From: S012-109 sp964425105
GTDB taxonomy: Bacteria; Pseudomonadota; Gammaproteobacteria; SZUA-140
Length of the DNA stretch: 64,000 nt
Assembly (NCBI GenBank): GCA_964425105.1
Contig: CAYRLE010000003.1
Span: forward strand, 1-64,000
Direction: 5' to 3'
Position numbers and translations under genes: made by a program. The notes below the pieces were generated by a model. That model was given only the letters and a program-made list of their open reading frames with translations. It made no database searches and was not told where the DNA came from. Shown here one piece after another: positions 53,020-61,482 of this stretch. The stretch's first letter is position 1. Each line of letters opens with the position of its first letter.

Positions 53020-53508
53020 ATGTCTGAACGCAATGAAAACGCCGCTGAGAAAGCCCAGGGCCAAATCAACATCCAGAAAATCTACATCAAGGACGCCTCC
53101 TTCGAGGCCCCCAATTCACCCCGGATATTTTCCGAAGAGTGGCAGCCGGAGGTCGGCGTCCAACTGCAGAACGCGGCCATAGCAGTGGGTGACTCCACCT
53201 ATGAGGTGGTGCTGACAGTGACCATCACTGCCAGTCTGGGAGACAAGACGGCCTATCTGGCTGAGGTGCATCAGGCAGGGATCTTCGAAATCACCGGCGT
53301 GCCACAGGACAAGGTTCCCCACCTGCTGGGCAGCTATTGCCCCTATACCCTGTTTCCCTATCTGCGCCACGCCCTGGACGACCTGGTGGTCAAAGGTGGC
53401 TTTCCCGAATTCCTGCTCGCACCCATCAATTTCGATGCCATCTTCGAAGAACAGGTGCAACAGAAACTGCAACAGGCCGAGACCGCCCAGGACAAAGCCG
53501 CGCACTGA
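53020..53508 (+). CDS. secB: Protein-export chaperone SecB
   Basis: A 162-residue tetrameric chaperone that keeps pre-proteins unfolded and hands them to SecA. IQKIYIKDASFEAPNSPRIF near 16-35 and EVVLTVTITA, CPYTLFPYLRHALDDLVVKGGFPEFLLAPINFDAIFEE are the family signatures, including the SecA-binding acidic surface. Start ATG 53020 is chosen by homology; its ribosome site is weak. Confidence 0.98.
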   Translation: MSERNENAAEKAQGQINIQKIYIKDASFEAPNSPRIFSEEWQPEVGVQLQNAAIAVGDSTYEVVLTVTITASLGDKTAYLAEVHQAGIFEITGVPQDKVPHLLGSYCPYTLFPYLRHALDDLVVKGGFPEFLLAPINFDAIFEEQVQQKLQQAETAQDKAAH

Positions 53509-53540
53509 GGGCATTCCCCGGCGGGCCACCCTTGACCAAG

Positions 53541-54563
53541 ATGATCGCGGCCACCCTGAAAGATACGAACATTGCAGTACTGGGGGCCGGCTCATGGGGC
53601 ACCGCCCTGGCGCTGCTGCTGGCCCGCAACGGCGCCCAGGTGCGGCTCTGGGGACGTGACGTGGAACATCTCGAGAAACTGCGCCGCACCCGAGTCAACC
53701 AGCGTTACCTGCCAGACATTCCCTTTCCCGCGACACTGGAACCCAGCCCCATCCTGGAAGAAGCCCTGGCAGCCGCCCATGAAATATTGATCGCGGTACC
53801 CAGCGCCGGCTTCCGCCACACCCTGCGCTTGGCGGTCCCGCAACTGCGCAGCGATGCCGGGCTGGCCTGGGCCACCAAAGGCCTGGAGCCGGGCCGCGCC
53901 TGCCTGCTCCATGAAGTGGCGCAGGAAGAATGTGGCGGCGCCCGCCCCCTGGCCGTCATCTCCGGCCCCACCTTTGCTTCAGAAGTGGCGGCACGCCTGC
54001 CCACCGCAGTCACCGTAGCGGCCAGCAGCACGGATTATGCGCGGCGCTGGGCGGCGCTGCTCCACAACGAGCGCTTCCGCGCCTATACCTGCGCCGACAT
54101 CCCCGGCGTCGAGGTGGGCGGAGCGGTGAAGAACGTGCTGGCCATCGCCGCCGGCATCGCCGATGGCCTGGGCTTCGGCGCCAATACCCGCGCGGCGCTC
54201 ATCACCCGCGGCCTGGCGGAAATGACCCGCCTTGGCGTAGCCCTCGGCGGGCAGCGCGAAACCTTCGTGGGGCTGGCCGGACTGGGTGATCTGGTGCTCA
54301 CCTGCACCGATGACCAGTCCCGCAACCGCCGCCTGGGACTGGCGCTGGGACGGGGGAGCACCGTGCAAGAGGCCCTGCAGGACATCGACCAGGTGGTGGA
54401 GGGGGTACAGACTGCCAGTGAAGTCAGGAACCTGGTGCAAGGCCTGGGCATCGAGATGCCCATCGTGGAACAGGTCTATCAAGTGCTGCACCGCGGACGC
54501 CTGCCGGCGGACGCCGTCAATGCCCTGCTGAGCCGGGAGCAGCGCCCGGAAACCCCCGCCTGA
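53541..54563 (+). CDS. gpsA: Glycerol-3-phosphate dehydrogenase (NAD(P)+)
   Basis: A 340-residue enzyme making sn-glycerol-3-phosphate for phospholipids. The NAD(P) loop is LGAGSWGTA near 13-21, ISGPTFASEVA is the second signature, the catalytic Lys is in GGAVKNVLAIAAGIADGLGFGANTRAAL, and LAGLGDLVLTCTDDQSRNR follows. ATG 53541 is used, with a TTG three codons earlier possible. murU begins 2 bp after its stop. Confidence 0.97.
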   Translation: MIAATLKDTNIAVLGAGSWGTALALLLARNGAQVRLWGRDVEHLEKLRRTRVNQRYLPDIPFPATLEPSPILEEALAAAHEILIAVPSAGFRHTLRLAVPQLRSDAGLAWATKGLEPGRACLLHEVAQEECGGARPLAVISGPTFASEVAARLPTAVTVAASSTDYARRWAALLHNERFRAYTCADIPGVEVGGAVKNVLAIAAGIADGLGFGANTRAALITRGLAEMTRLGVALGGQRETFVGLAGLGDLVLTCTDDQSRNRRLGLALGRGSTVQEALQDIDQVVEGVQTASEVRNLVQGLGIEMPIVEQVYQVLHRGRLPADAVNALLSREQRPETPA

Positions 54564-54565
54564 CA

Positions 54566-55243
54566 ATGAAGGCCATGATCCTCGCGGCGGGCCGGGGAGA
54601 GCGCATGCGGCCCCTCACCGACCACACCCCCAAGCCGTTGCTGGAAGCGGGGGGGCGACGCCTCATCGAATATCATCTCCAGGCCCTGGCCCAGGCCGGC
54701 ATCTGCGAAATCGTCATCAATCACGCCCACCTGGGGCGGCAGATCGAGGATTTCCTGGGCGATGGCAGCCGCTACGGCGTGCAGATCCATTATTCCCCGG
54801 AGGACGGTCGCCCCCTGGAGACCGGCGGGGGCATCTTTCATGCCCTGCCCCTGTTGGGCCCCGAACCCTTCCTGGTGGTCAACGGCGATATCTGGAGCGA
54901 CTATCCCTTCGCGCGCCTGCCGCGCCAGCCTACCGGCCTGGCCCATCTGGTACTGGTGCCCAACCCGCCGTTCCACGAAGACGGCGACTTCACTCTGGAA
55001 CAGGGGCGGGTGGGCAACGGGGAAACAACACGCCTCACCTTCAGCGGCATCGCCGTCTATCACCCGCGCCTCTTCAAGGAGTGCCGCGGCGGCGCCTTTC
55101 CCCTCGCCCCCCTGTTGCGCCAGGCGGCGGATGCAGGGCAGGTGAGCGGCGAACACTTCGCCGGCCAGTGGCTGGACGTGGGCACCCCGCAAAGGCTGGC
55201 CACGCTGCGGGCAAAATTGGGGGGCAGCGTAGCGTCCACCTGA
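54566..55243 (+). CDS. Nucleotidyltransferase, MurU-like (N-acetylmuramate-1-phosphate uridylyltransferase)
   Basis: A 225-residue sugar-phosphate nucleotidyltransferase. MKAMILAAGRGERMRPLTDHTPKPLLEAGG is the classic nucleotide-binding start, with metal-binding Asp in LVVNGDIWSDYPF near 104-116 and ETGGGIFHAL. The length and motifs fit MurU of the peptidoglycan-recycling pathway; the kinase partner AmgK is not visible, so the substrate remains inferred. It is 2 bp after gpsA. Confidence 0.85.
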   Translation: MKAMILAAGRGERMRPLTDHTPKPLLEAGGRRLIEYHLQALAQAGICEIVINHAHLGRQIEDFLGDGSRYGVQIHYSPEDGRPLETGGGIFHALPLLGPEPFLVVNGDIWSDYPFARLPRQPTGLAHLVLVPNPPFHEDGDFTLEQGRVGNGETTRLTFSGIAVYHPRLFKECRGGAFPLAPLLRQAADAGQVSGEHFAGQWLDVGTPQRLATLRAKLGGSVAST

Positions 55244-55306
55244 TCTTTGCCCTGCGGGGACGAAATACCGCATAATCCCTCTGAATTTATCTGTAAAGGG
55301 CCTTTC

Positions 55307-56740
55307 ATGGGAACCGAGGTCGCTACCAGCCGCTTCAACAAACAGGATTTCAAGGCCTACGAAAGGCGTCTCCAGGAAGAAACCGCCCTCCTGGGGGAAT
55401 GGTTCGACAATGAACTCTTTGTGGAGGAGCACCCCATGGGAGGCTTCGAACTGGAGGCCTGGCTGGTGGACCGCCAGTACCATCCCGCCCCCCTCAACGA
55501 GCGCTTTCTCGACCTCAGCGGCGACATCCTGGTAGTGCCGGAACTGGCCAAGTTCAATGTGGAGATGAATGGCAGCCCCCTGCCCCTGAGCGACAGCGCA
55601 CTGCAGGAGATGGAACAGGAACTGGCAGAAACCTGGCGCCGCTGCCAGCAGATCGCCGCCTCCCTGGAATGCCGCATGCTGATGATCGGCACCCTGCCCA
55701 CGGTGCGCGACCAGGACCTCACTCTGACCAACATGTCCGGCATGGAGCGTTTCCGGGCCCTCAACGAACAGGTATTGCGGCTGCGCAAGGGCCGCCCCAT
55801 CGGCCTCGATATCCAAGGTCGCCAGCACCTGCGCACCGCCCACTACGATGTCATGCTGGAGGCCGCGGCCACCTCCTTTCAGATCCACCTGCAGGTGGGC
55901 TCGCGGCTGGCCAGCCGTTTCTTCAATGCCTCCCTGATCCTCTCCGCCCCCATGGTGGCCGCCAGCGCCAACTCCCCCTACCTGTTCGGCAAGGACCTCT
56001 GGGACGAGACGCGCATCCCGCTGTTCGAGCAGGCCATCGCCGTGGGCGGCTACGACTCCCCCGAATGCGGCGCCGAGAGAAGGGTCAGCTTCGGCACCGG
56101 CTTCGTGCGCGGCAGCCTCTACGAGTGTTACCAGAAGAATCTGGCCTGTTTTCCCATCCTGCTGCCGGCGGTCATGGACGAGCCTGTGGAGACCCTCCCC
56201 CACCTGCGCCTGCACAACGGTACCATCTGGCGCTGGAACCGCCCCCTCATCGGCTTCGGCCGCGACGGCCGTCCTCACCTGCGTATCGAACACCGCGTAG
56301 TGCCCGCCGGCCCCACGGTGAGTGACAGCTTTGCCAATGCGGCCCTCTATTTCGGACTCGCCCATGCCCTGGCCACCCGCCCCACGCCGCCCGAGGACCA
56401 GATCGACTTCGCCGCGGTGCGCAGGAACTTCTACGGCGCCGCCAAGAACGGCCTGCGGGCCAAGGTCAGCTGGCTGCAGGGCAAACGCTGCACCGTCCAG
56501 GACCTGCTGCTGGAGGAGCTCCTGCCCCTGGCGCGCCAGGGCCTGGACACCCTGGGCCTCGACGGCGCCGCCAGCACCCGCTATCTGGAGATCATCGAGG
56601 CGCGGGTGCGCAGCGGCCGCAACGGCGCGGCTTGGCAGCGGGCCTATGTGGAAAAGCACCAGTGCGGCATGAGCGCCCTCACCGCCGCCTATCTGGAACG
56701 CCAGGAGAGCGGCAAACCCGTCCATGAGTGGCCGCTGTGA
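55307..56740 (+). CDS. GCS2-like carboxylate-amine ligase (glutamate-cysteine ligase family 2)
   Basis: A 477-residue protein of the COG2170 GCS2/YbdK group. GFELEAWLVDRQYHPAPLNERFLD near 46-69 resembles the ATP/Mg-binding GxExE region, NVEMNGSPLPLS and ATSFQIHLQVG are conserved strands, and LRIEHRVVPAGPTVSDSFANAALYFGL is the C-terminal signature with the nucleotide-binding Arg/Glu. It is about 100 residues longer than YbdK. It probably joins a carboxylate to an amine using ATP, but glutathione synthesis is not established. The M14 gene starts 1 bp after its stop. Confidence 0.82.
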   Translation: MGTEVATSRFNKQDFKAYERRLQEETALLGEWFDNELFVEEHPMGGFELEAWLVDRQYHPAPLNERFLDLSGDILVVPELAKFNVEMNGSPLPLSDSALQEMEQELAETWRRCQQIAASLECRMLMIGTLPTVRDQDLTLTNMSGMERFRALNEQVLRLRKGRPIGLDIQGRQHLRTAHYDVMLEAAATSFQIHLQVGSRLASRFFNASLILSAPMVAASANSPYLFGKDLWDETRIPLFEQAIAVGGYDSPECGAERRVSFGTGFVRGSLYECYQKNLACFPILLPAVMDEPVETLPHLRLHNGTIWRWNRPLIGFGRDGRPHLRIEHRVVPAGPTVSDSFANAALYFGLAHALATRPTPPEDQIDFAAVRRNFYGAAKNGLRAKVSWLQGKRCTVQDLLLEELLPLARQGLDTLGLDGAASTRYLEIIEARVRSGRNGAAWQRAYVEKHQCGMSALTAAYLERQESGKPVHEWPL

Positions 56741-56741
56741 C

Positions 56742-57767
56742 ATGCTGACGGTACTGGAGACGCTGCCCGCCGGCCTGCTGGACTGCGAGGCCCGCTGCCT
56801 CTATGAAATACTCCCCGGCCCCACTCTGATCCACCTGGCGGGGCGCCGCAGCGAGCCCCTGTTCGTCTCCGTGCTGCTGCACGGCAATGAATACAGCGGC
56901 CTGCTGGCCCTGCAGCAGTTGCTGCGTCATTACCAGCAACGCACACTGCCGCGCGCCCTGTCCCTGTTCATCGGCAACGTGGCCGCCGCCCGCTACGGCC
57001 TGCGGCGCCTGGACCACCAGCCCGATTACAACCGCATCTGGCAGGACGACGGCACCCCAGAGCACGCCATCATGCAGCAGGTCATCCAGAGCATGGCCCA
57101 ACGCCGCGTCTTCGCCAGCGTAGACATCCACAACAATACCGGCCACAACCCCCGCTACGCCTGTGTCAACCGCCTGGAACACCGTTTTCTACACCTCGCC
57201 GCCATGTTCGGGCGCACCGTGGTCTATTTCATCAAACCGGAAGGGGTGCAGTCGGCGGCCTTCGCCCGGCTGTGCCCCGCGGTAACCCTGGAATGCGGCC
57301 GCCCTGGCGAAGCGCGCGGCGTGGAACATGCCGGCCGTTTTCTGGAGGCCGCCCTCAATCTCGCCGCCCTGCCGGATCATCCCGTGGCGCGCGGCGATAT
57401 CGACCTGTTCCATACCGTGGCCCAGGTCAAGATCCCCCCCGACACCAGCTTCGGCTTCGGCAACACCGCCACCGACATCCAGTTCGCGGAGGACCTGGAC
57501 CGCCTCAACTTCTCCGAACTGCCACCCGCCACCTGCTTCGGACGCATCAACACAGAGCGGGCGGTGCGCCTCGAGGTGCGCGACGAGGCCGGCCGTGAAG
57601 TCAACGAGTTGTACTTCTCCTATGACAACAAGGAAATCCGCACCCGGGTGCCGCTGATGCCCTCCATGCTCACCCTCGACAGCCAGGTGATCCGCCAGGA
57701 CTGCCTGTGTTACCTGATGGAACGCCTGCCCCTGGGAGAGAGGGAAGGACTGGGGACTGAGAACTGA
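56742..57767 (+). CDS. M14 family zinc hydrolase (succinylglutamate desuccinylase/aspartoacylase-like)
   Basis: A 341-residue metallohydrolase. Zinc ligands are in LLHGNEYSGLLAL (HxxE) near 46-58 and VDIHNNTGHNPRYAC near 128-142; LTLECGRPG near 180 carries the region of the catalytic Glu. Peptide or N-acyl-amino acid hydrolysis is the family chemistry. The start directly follows the GCS2-like stop; an ATG at 56724 would overlap it. Its last codons and TGA (57765-57767) lie in GGACTGA-type heptamers, giving a tail ending GTEN. The pairing with an amide-forming ligase suggests opposite reactions on one compound. Confidence 0.8.
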   Translation: MLTVLETLPAGLLDCEARCLYEILPGPTLIHLAGRRSEPLFVSVLLHGNEYSGLLALQQLLRHYQQRTLPRALSLFIGNVAAARYGLRRLDHQPDYNRIWQDDGTPEHAIMQQVIQSMAQRRVFASVDIHNNTGHNPRYACVNRLEHRFLHLAAMFGRTVVYFIKPEGVQSAAFARLCPAVTLECGRPGEARGVEHAGRFLEAALNLAALPDHPVARGDIDLFHTVAQVKIPPDTSFGFGNTATDIQFAEDLDRLNFSELPPATCFGRINTERAVRLEVRDEAGREVNELYFSYDNKEIRTRVPLMPSMLTLDSQVIRQDCLCYLMERLPLGEREGLGTEN

Positions 57768-57770
57768 GGG
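57747..57770. repeat. GGACTGA-type heptamer tract ending the M14 gene
   Basis: GGACTGG, GGACTGA, GAACTGA, GGG in 7-bp register. The TGA of the third unit is the M14 stop. No opposite arm is seen; 30 bp downstream a GATACAA-type arm begins. Confidence 0.65.
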
Positions 57771-57799
57771 CCGAAGGCGAATGCGCCTCTTTGCCCTCT

Positions 57800-57836
57800 T
57801 TTCCCTTGTATCTTGTATCTTTTCTCTTGTATCTTA
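57800..57836. repeat. Single heptamer arm, GATACAA type (site 13)
   Basis: The complement reads GATACAA, GAGAAAA, GATACAA (twice), GGG. This is nearly the right arm of site 4, 41 kb away, including an A/G-only odd unit. It ends 8 bp before the diguanylate cyclase start and therefore occupies the place of its ribosome site. Confidence 0.78.
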
Positions 57837-57844
57837 GACCCGTC

Positions 57845-58978
57845 ATGCCCTCCGCCAAGGATCTCCTCGCCGACAACCAGCTGCTGCGCCACCAGCTGGA
57901 GGACTTCATGGTCCAGGCGCGCCAGAACGAGCGCAAGCTGCGCCGTTTTCAGTCGCTGGAGTTGCGCCTCATCGGCATCAATTCCCTGTGCGAACTCATG
58001 GAGACCCTGCTCTACCCCGATTACTCCACTTTCAAATGGGACATGGTGACCCTGATCCTGCTGGACCCCGAATACGAGATCCAGCGCATCCTGGAGGCGG
58101 AGAACCACAAGCTCATGGAACACCCCACGCTGATGTTCGCCACTGAGCGCAATGCCCTGGAATCCCTCTATCCCAGCTCTCTGTTCCCCATGCTGGGGCC
58201 CTACAAGGCGCGCCAGCATGCAGACATCTTCCCCAGGCGCCGCCGCCCCACCAGCGTCGCCCTGCTACCCCTGGTGCGCCACGGCCGCCTCATTGGCAGC
58301 CTCAACATCGGCAGCCTGTCCGGCAACCGCTTCGTGCGCGGGGTGCGCACTGATTTCTTCGAACACCTGGGGGCAGTGGTAGCCATCTGCCTGGAGAATG
58401 CCGTCAATCACGACCGCCTCAAGCGCCAGGGCCTCACCGACACACTGACTGCCATCAACAACCGCCGTTTCTTCGATCAGCGCCTGGCAGAGGAGATGGC
58501 TGCAGCCAAGCGCGACCGCCACACCCTGTCCTGCCTGTTGCTGGACGTGGATCACTTCAAGCAGGTCAACGACCGCTATGGTCATCAGGTGGGCGACCGG
58601 GTGCTGATGGAGGTGGCGACACTGATCCGCGCCCAGATGCGCGGCAACGACGTGCTGGCTCGCTACGGCGGCGAGGAATTCGCCGCCCTCCTGGCCCAGA
58701 CCGACGACAGCGCGGCCGTGGAGGTGGCAGAGCGCATCCGCAGCAGCATCGCCGCGCGGCGTTTCGAACTGGCCGACGGCGAACCCTTCCAGGTGACCAT
58801 CTCCATCGGCATCGCCACCTTCGATCCCAAGGCCGATCCCCAGTTTCTGCGCATGGAAGGGTCCTACCTCATCGGCCAGGCGGACAAGGCCCTCTACGCA
58901 GCCAAGGCAGACGGCAGAGATAGAGTGGTGAGCAGCGGCATGATGAAACTGGGCGAGATGTGGGCGGCGCAGGGCTGA
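57845..58978 (+). CDS. Diguanylate cyclase (GAF/DUF484-like sensor plus GGDEF)
   Basis: A 377-residue cytoplasmic enzyme making c-di-GMP. The N-terminal coiled coil (QLLRHQLEDFMVQARQNERK) is followed by a GAF-type domain with DUF484-like segments (VALLPLVRHGRLIGSLNIGS) to about residue 195. The GGDEF domain (about 205-365) has an intact active site RYGGEEFA and a product-inhibition I-site RGND five residues before GGEEF, so an active, feedback-inhibited cyclase is expected. The start follows the heptamer arm by 8 bp and has no purine-rich ribosome site. Confidence 0.93.
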   Translation: MPSAKDLLADNQLLRHQLEDFMVQARQNERKLRRFQSLELRLIGINSLCELMETLLYPDYSTFKWDMVTLILLDPEYEIQRILEAENHKLMEHPTLMFATERNALESLYPSSLFPMLGPYKARQHADIFPRRRRPTSVALLPLVRHGRLIGSLNIGSLSGNRFVRGVRTDFFEHLGAVVAICLENAVNHDRLKRQGLTDTLTAINNRRFFDQRLAEEMAAAKRDRHTLSCLLLDVDHFKQVNDRYGHQVGDRVLMEVATLIRAQMRGNDVLARYGGEEFAALLAQTDDSAAVEVAERIRSSIAARRFELADGEPFQVTISIGIATFDPKADPQFLRMEGSYLIGQADKALYAAKADGRDRVVSSGMMKLGEMWAAQG

Positions 58979-58979
58979 T

Positions 58980-60212
58980 TTACGCCTTCGTCGCTCTCAA
59001 TAGGCGCGCAATGGTCAGCCCCTGCACCAGGATGGAGAACACCACCACCACATAGGTGGCCACCAGGATCACGTCGCGCTCCGGACCGGGGGGAATAGAC
59101 AGGGCCAGGGCCACCGAGATACCGCCCCGCAGGCCGCTCCAGGTCATCACCTTGATCACGTGAGGACTGAATTTGCGGCGCAGGCGCAACAGGGTGATGG
59201 GAATGCCGACGCTGACCAGGCGTGCCAGGAGGACGATGGGGATGAGCAGCACACCGGCCACCAGATAGGCGCTGGAGAAGCTCAGCACCAGGATCTCCAA
59301 ACCGATGAGCACGAACAGCACGGCATTGAGTACCTCATCCATGAGTTCCCAGAAGGTATCGAGGTGTTCCCGGCTGTGCTCCGACATGGCCAACAAGCGC
59401 CCGTGGTTGCCGATCAGCAGGCCCGCCACCACTACGGTGATGGGAGCAGAGACATGCAACGCCTCCGCCAGGGCGTAGCCGCCGGTGACCACCGCCAGGG
59501 AAATGAGGATCTCCACCGAGTAGTTGTCCACCTGCTTGAGCAGGTAATAAGCCACGCCACCCACCAGCAGGCCAAACAGAATGCCGCCGCCGGCCTCCAT
59601 CAGCAGCAGTTCCAGGATGCTGGCCGCGCTGGCGCTGTGGCCCTCCACGGCGATGCTGAAAATCACCACAAAGACCACCACGCCGATGCCGTCGTTGAAC
59701 AGGGATTCGCCGGTAATCTTGGTCTCCAGGCTCTTGGGGGCATTGGCGGTCTTGAGGATGCCCAGCACGGCGATGGGGTCGGTGGGTGAGATCAGGGCGC
59801 CGAACAACAGGCAGTAGATCAGCGGCAGGTCGATACCGAGACGCCCCAGCAGCCACCAACTCAGCAGCCCTACCACAAAGGTGGATATCACCACGCCCAC
59901 GGTGGCCAACAGGGAGATCACCCATTTCTGGGAGGCCAGGTCATTGAGATTCACATGCAGGGCGCCGGCGAACAACAGGAAACTGAGCATGCCATGCATG
60001 AGTGCCTTGTTGAAATCCACCTGGGCGAGCATGGTCTCGGCATGCTCCGCCACACCCAGGCCCATCAGGTCGAGCCCGATGAGCCCCAGGGACATGAGCA
60101 GGGCAATGAGCATCAGGGCAATGGTGGCGGGCAGACGGATGAGGCGCTCGTTGAGATAACTGAACAGCGCGGCCAGAGAAATAAGAATGGCGATGATCTC
60201 GAACAGACCCAT
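58980..60212 (-). CDS. CPA1 family Na+/H+ antiporter (NhaP-type)
   Basis: A 410-residue membrane protein with about 12 hydrophobic segments. The CPA1 ion-site motifs are present: ALISPTDPIAVLGIL and GESLFNDGIGVVVFVV with the conserved ND pair, then TWSGLRGGISVALALS. It exports Na+ (or K+/Li+) in exchange for protons. The ATG at 60212 is preferred because GGAG lies 7 bases upstream; an ATG at 60218 is possible. Its stop is 2 bp from the convergent diguanylate cyclase stop, with no terminator between. Confidence 0.92.
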   Translation of the reverse strand: MGLFEIIAILISLAALFSYLNERLIRLPATIALMLIALLMSLGLIGLDLMGLGVAEHAETMLAQVDFNKALMHGMLSFLLFAGALHVNLNDLASQKWVISLLATVGVVISTFVVGLLSWWLLGRLGIDLPLIYCLLFGALISPTDPIAVLGILKTANAPKSLETKITGESLFNDGIGVVVFVVIFSIAVEGHSASAASILELLLMEAGGGILFGLLVGGVAYYLLKQVDNYSVEILISLAVVTGGYALAEALHVSAPITVVVAGLLIGNHGRLLAMSEHSREHLDTFWELMDEVLNAVLFVLIGLEILVLSFSSAYLVAGVLLIPIVLLARLVSVGIPITLLRLRRKFSPHVIKVMTWSGLRGGISVALALSIPPGPERDVILVATYVVVVFSILVQGLTIARLLRATKA

Positions 60213-60255
60213 ACTCATGCTCCGCCGCGGCGGCGTAGGCCGTGCGCCCTGGCCA

Positions 60256-61479
60256 TCAGCAGCCGAAGGCTGGGCCGCGCGCCAGGGCCGGCAGGTCGCC
60301 GCACAGGCCCATGGCATGGCTGATGAGTTGGTTCTTGACGGGCACGGCCCGGTTTACCAGCTCCATCCCCAGATTGCGCGCCAGGCGCAGCGGCATGAAG
60401 TCCGTTCCGAATAATCGTTTGAAACCATCCATGGCGGCCATAGTAATGAGATTGTCCCCCTTGCGCCAGCGTTCATAGCGGCGCAGCACCATGGCGGAAG
60501 AGAAATCCCGCCCCCGCTGCCGCGCCCCAACAATTACTTCGGCCAGCGCCGCGGCATCCAGCAGACCCAGGTTGACCCCTTGGCCGGCCAGGGGATGAAT
60601 CATATGGGCGGCATCGCCCACCAGCGCCAGGCGCTCACCCACGTAGCGCAGCGTATGCTGCAGGCGCAGAGGGAAGGCTGCGCGGGGGCCTGTCTCCAGC
60701 ACCGGGCCAAGACGGTGATCGAAGGCCTCGCCCAGGGCTGCGCAGAACTCCTCTTCCGCCATGGCCAGCAGCGCCGCGGCGTGTTCGGGGGTGGTGGACC
60801 AGACGATGGAACTGCGACCGTCGCGCAGGGGCAGGAAGGCCAGCGGCCCTTGCGGCAGGAAACGCTGCCAGGCCGTGCGGCCATGGGGCAGCTGGGTGGC
60901 CACCACCGCCACCACCGCCTGCTGCTCATAGGACCAGCCGCGGGTGGCGATATCCGCCAACTCACGCACCCGGGAGGCGCCGCCATCGGCACCCACCAGC
61001 AGGGCGGTCTGCAGTTCGGCGCCGTCACTGAGCTGCAGGCGCAGCCCGTCGGCCGAATGCTGAAAATTTTCGATGGCGGCAGGACAGATCAGTTCCAGAT
61101 TGGCGGCGTCGTCCATCCCCTCCAGCAGAGCGGCCTGAATGACGCGGTTCTCGATGATATGGCCCAGGCGCGGCGTGCCCAGGTCGGCGCTGTCGAAATG
61201 GATCTCGCCGCGGCCGCCGGCATCCCAGACATGCATCTCCAGAAAGGGGCTGACGCCGCGCGTCGCCATCCCCGGCCACACGTCCAGGGCACGAAAGATT
61301 CGTTCCGAGGCGGCGCTGATGGCGGAGACCCGCAGGTCCACGCTGTCCGCCGGCCAGCTGCGTCGCGGGCGGCGCGCCTCCACGACGGCGATGCGCAGGC
61401 CGCTGTCGCGCAAGGCACAGGCCAGGGTGGCTCCCACCATGCCGGCTCCCACGATGACCATGTCATAGCGCGCCGCCAC
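60256..61479 (-). CDS. UbiH/UbiF/VisC-family FAD-dependent hydroxylase (UbiI-like)
   Basis: A 407-residue FAD monooxygenase. The dinucleotide loop VIVGAGMVGATLACAL is at 8-23, the second FAD motif is LVGADGGASRVRE, and the third is RLALVGDAAHMIHPLAGQGVNLGLLDAAALAE near 280-311. Together with UbiH it hydroxylates the ubiquinone ring; UbiI (C5), UbiF (C6) or UbiM-type specificity cannot be told. Start is GTG 61479, 3 bp after the ubiH stop; ATG 61461 is less likely. Confidence 0.9.
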   Translation of the reverse strand: MAARYDMVIVGAGMVGATLACALRDSGLRIAVVEARRPRRSWPADSVDLRVSAISAASERIFRALDVWPGMATRGVSPFLEMHVWDAGGRGEIHFDSADLGTPRLGHIIENRVIQAALLEGMDDAANLELICPAAIENFQHSADGLRLQLSDGAELQTALLVGADGGASRVRELADIATRGWSYEQQAVVAVVATQLPHGRTAWQRFLPQGPLAFLPLRDGRSSIVWSTTPEHAAALLAMAEEEFCAALGEAFDHRLGPVLETGPRAAFPLRLQHTLRYVGERLALVGDAAHMIHPLAGQGVNLGLLDAAALAEVIVGARQRGRDFSSAMVLRRYERWRKGDNLITMAAMDGFKRLFGTDFMPLRLARNLGMELVNRAVPVKNQLISHAMGLCGDLPALARGPAFGC

Positions 61480-61482
61480 GAG

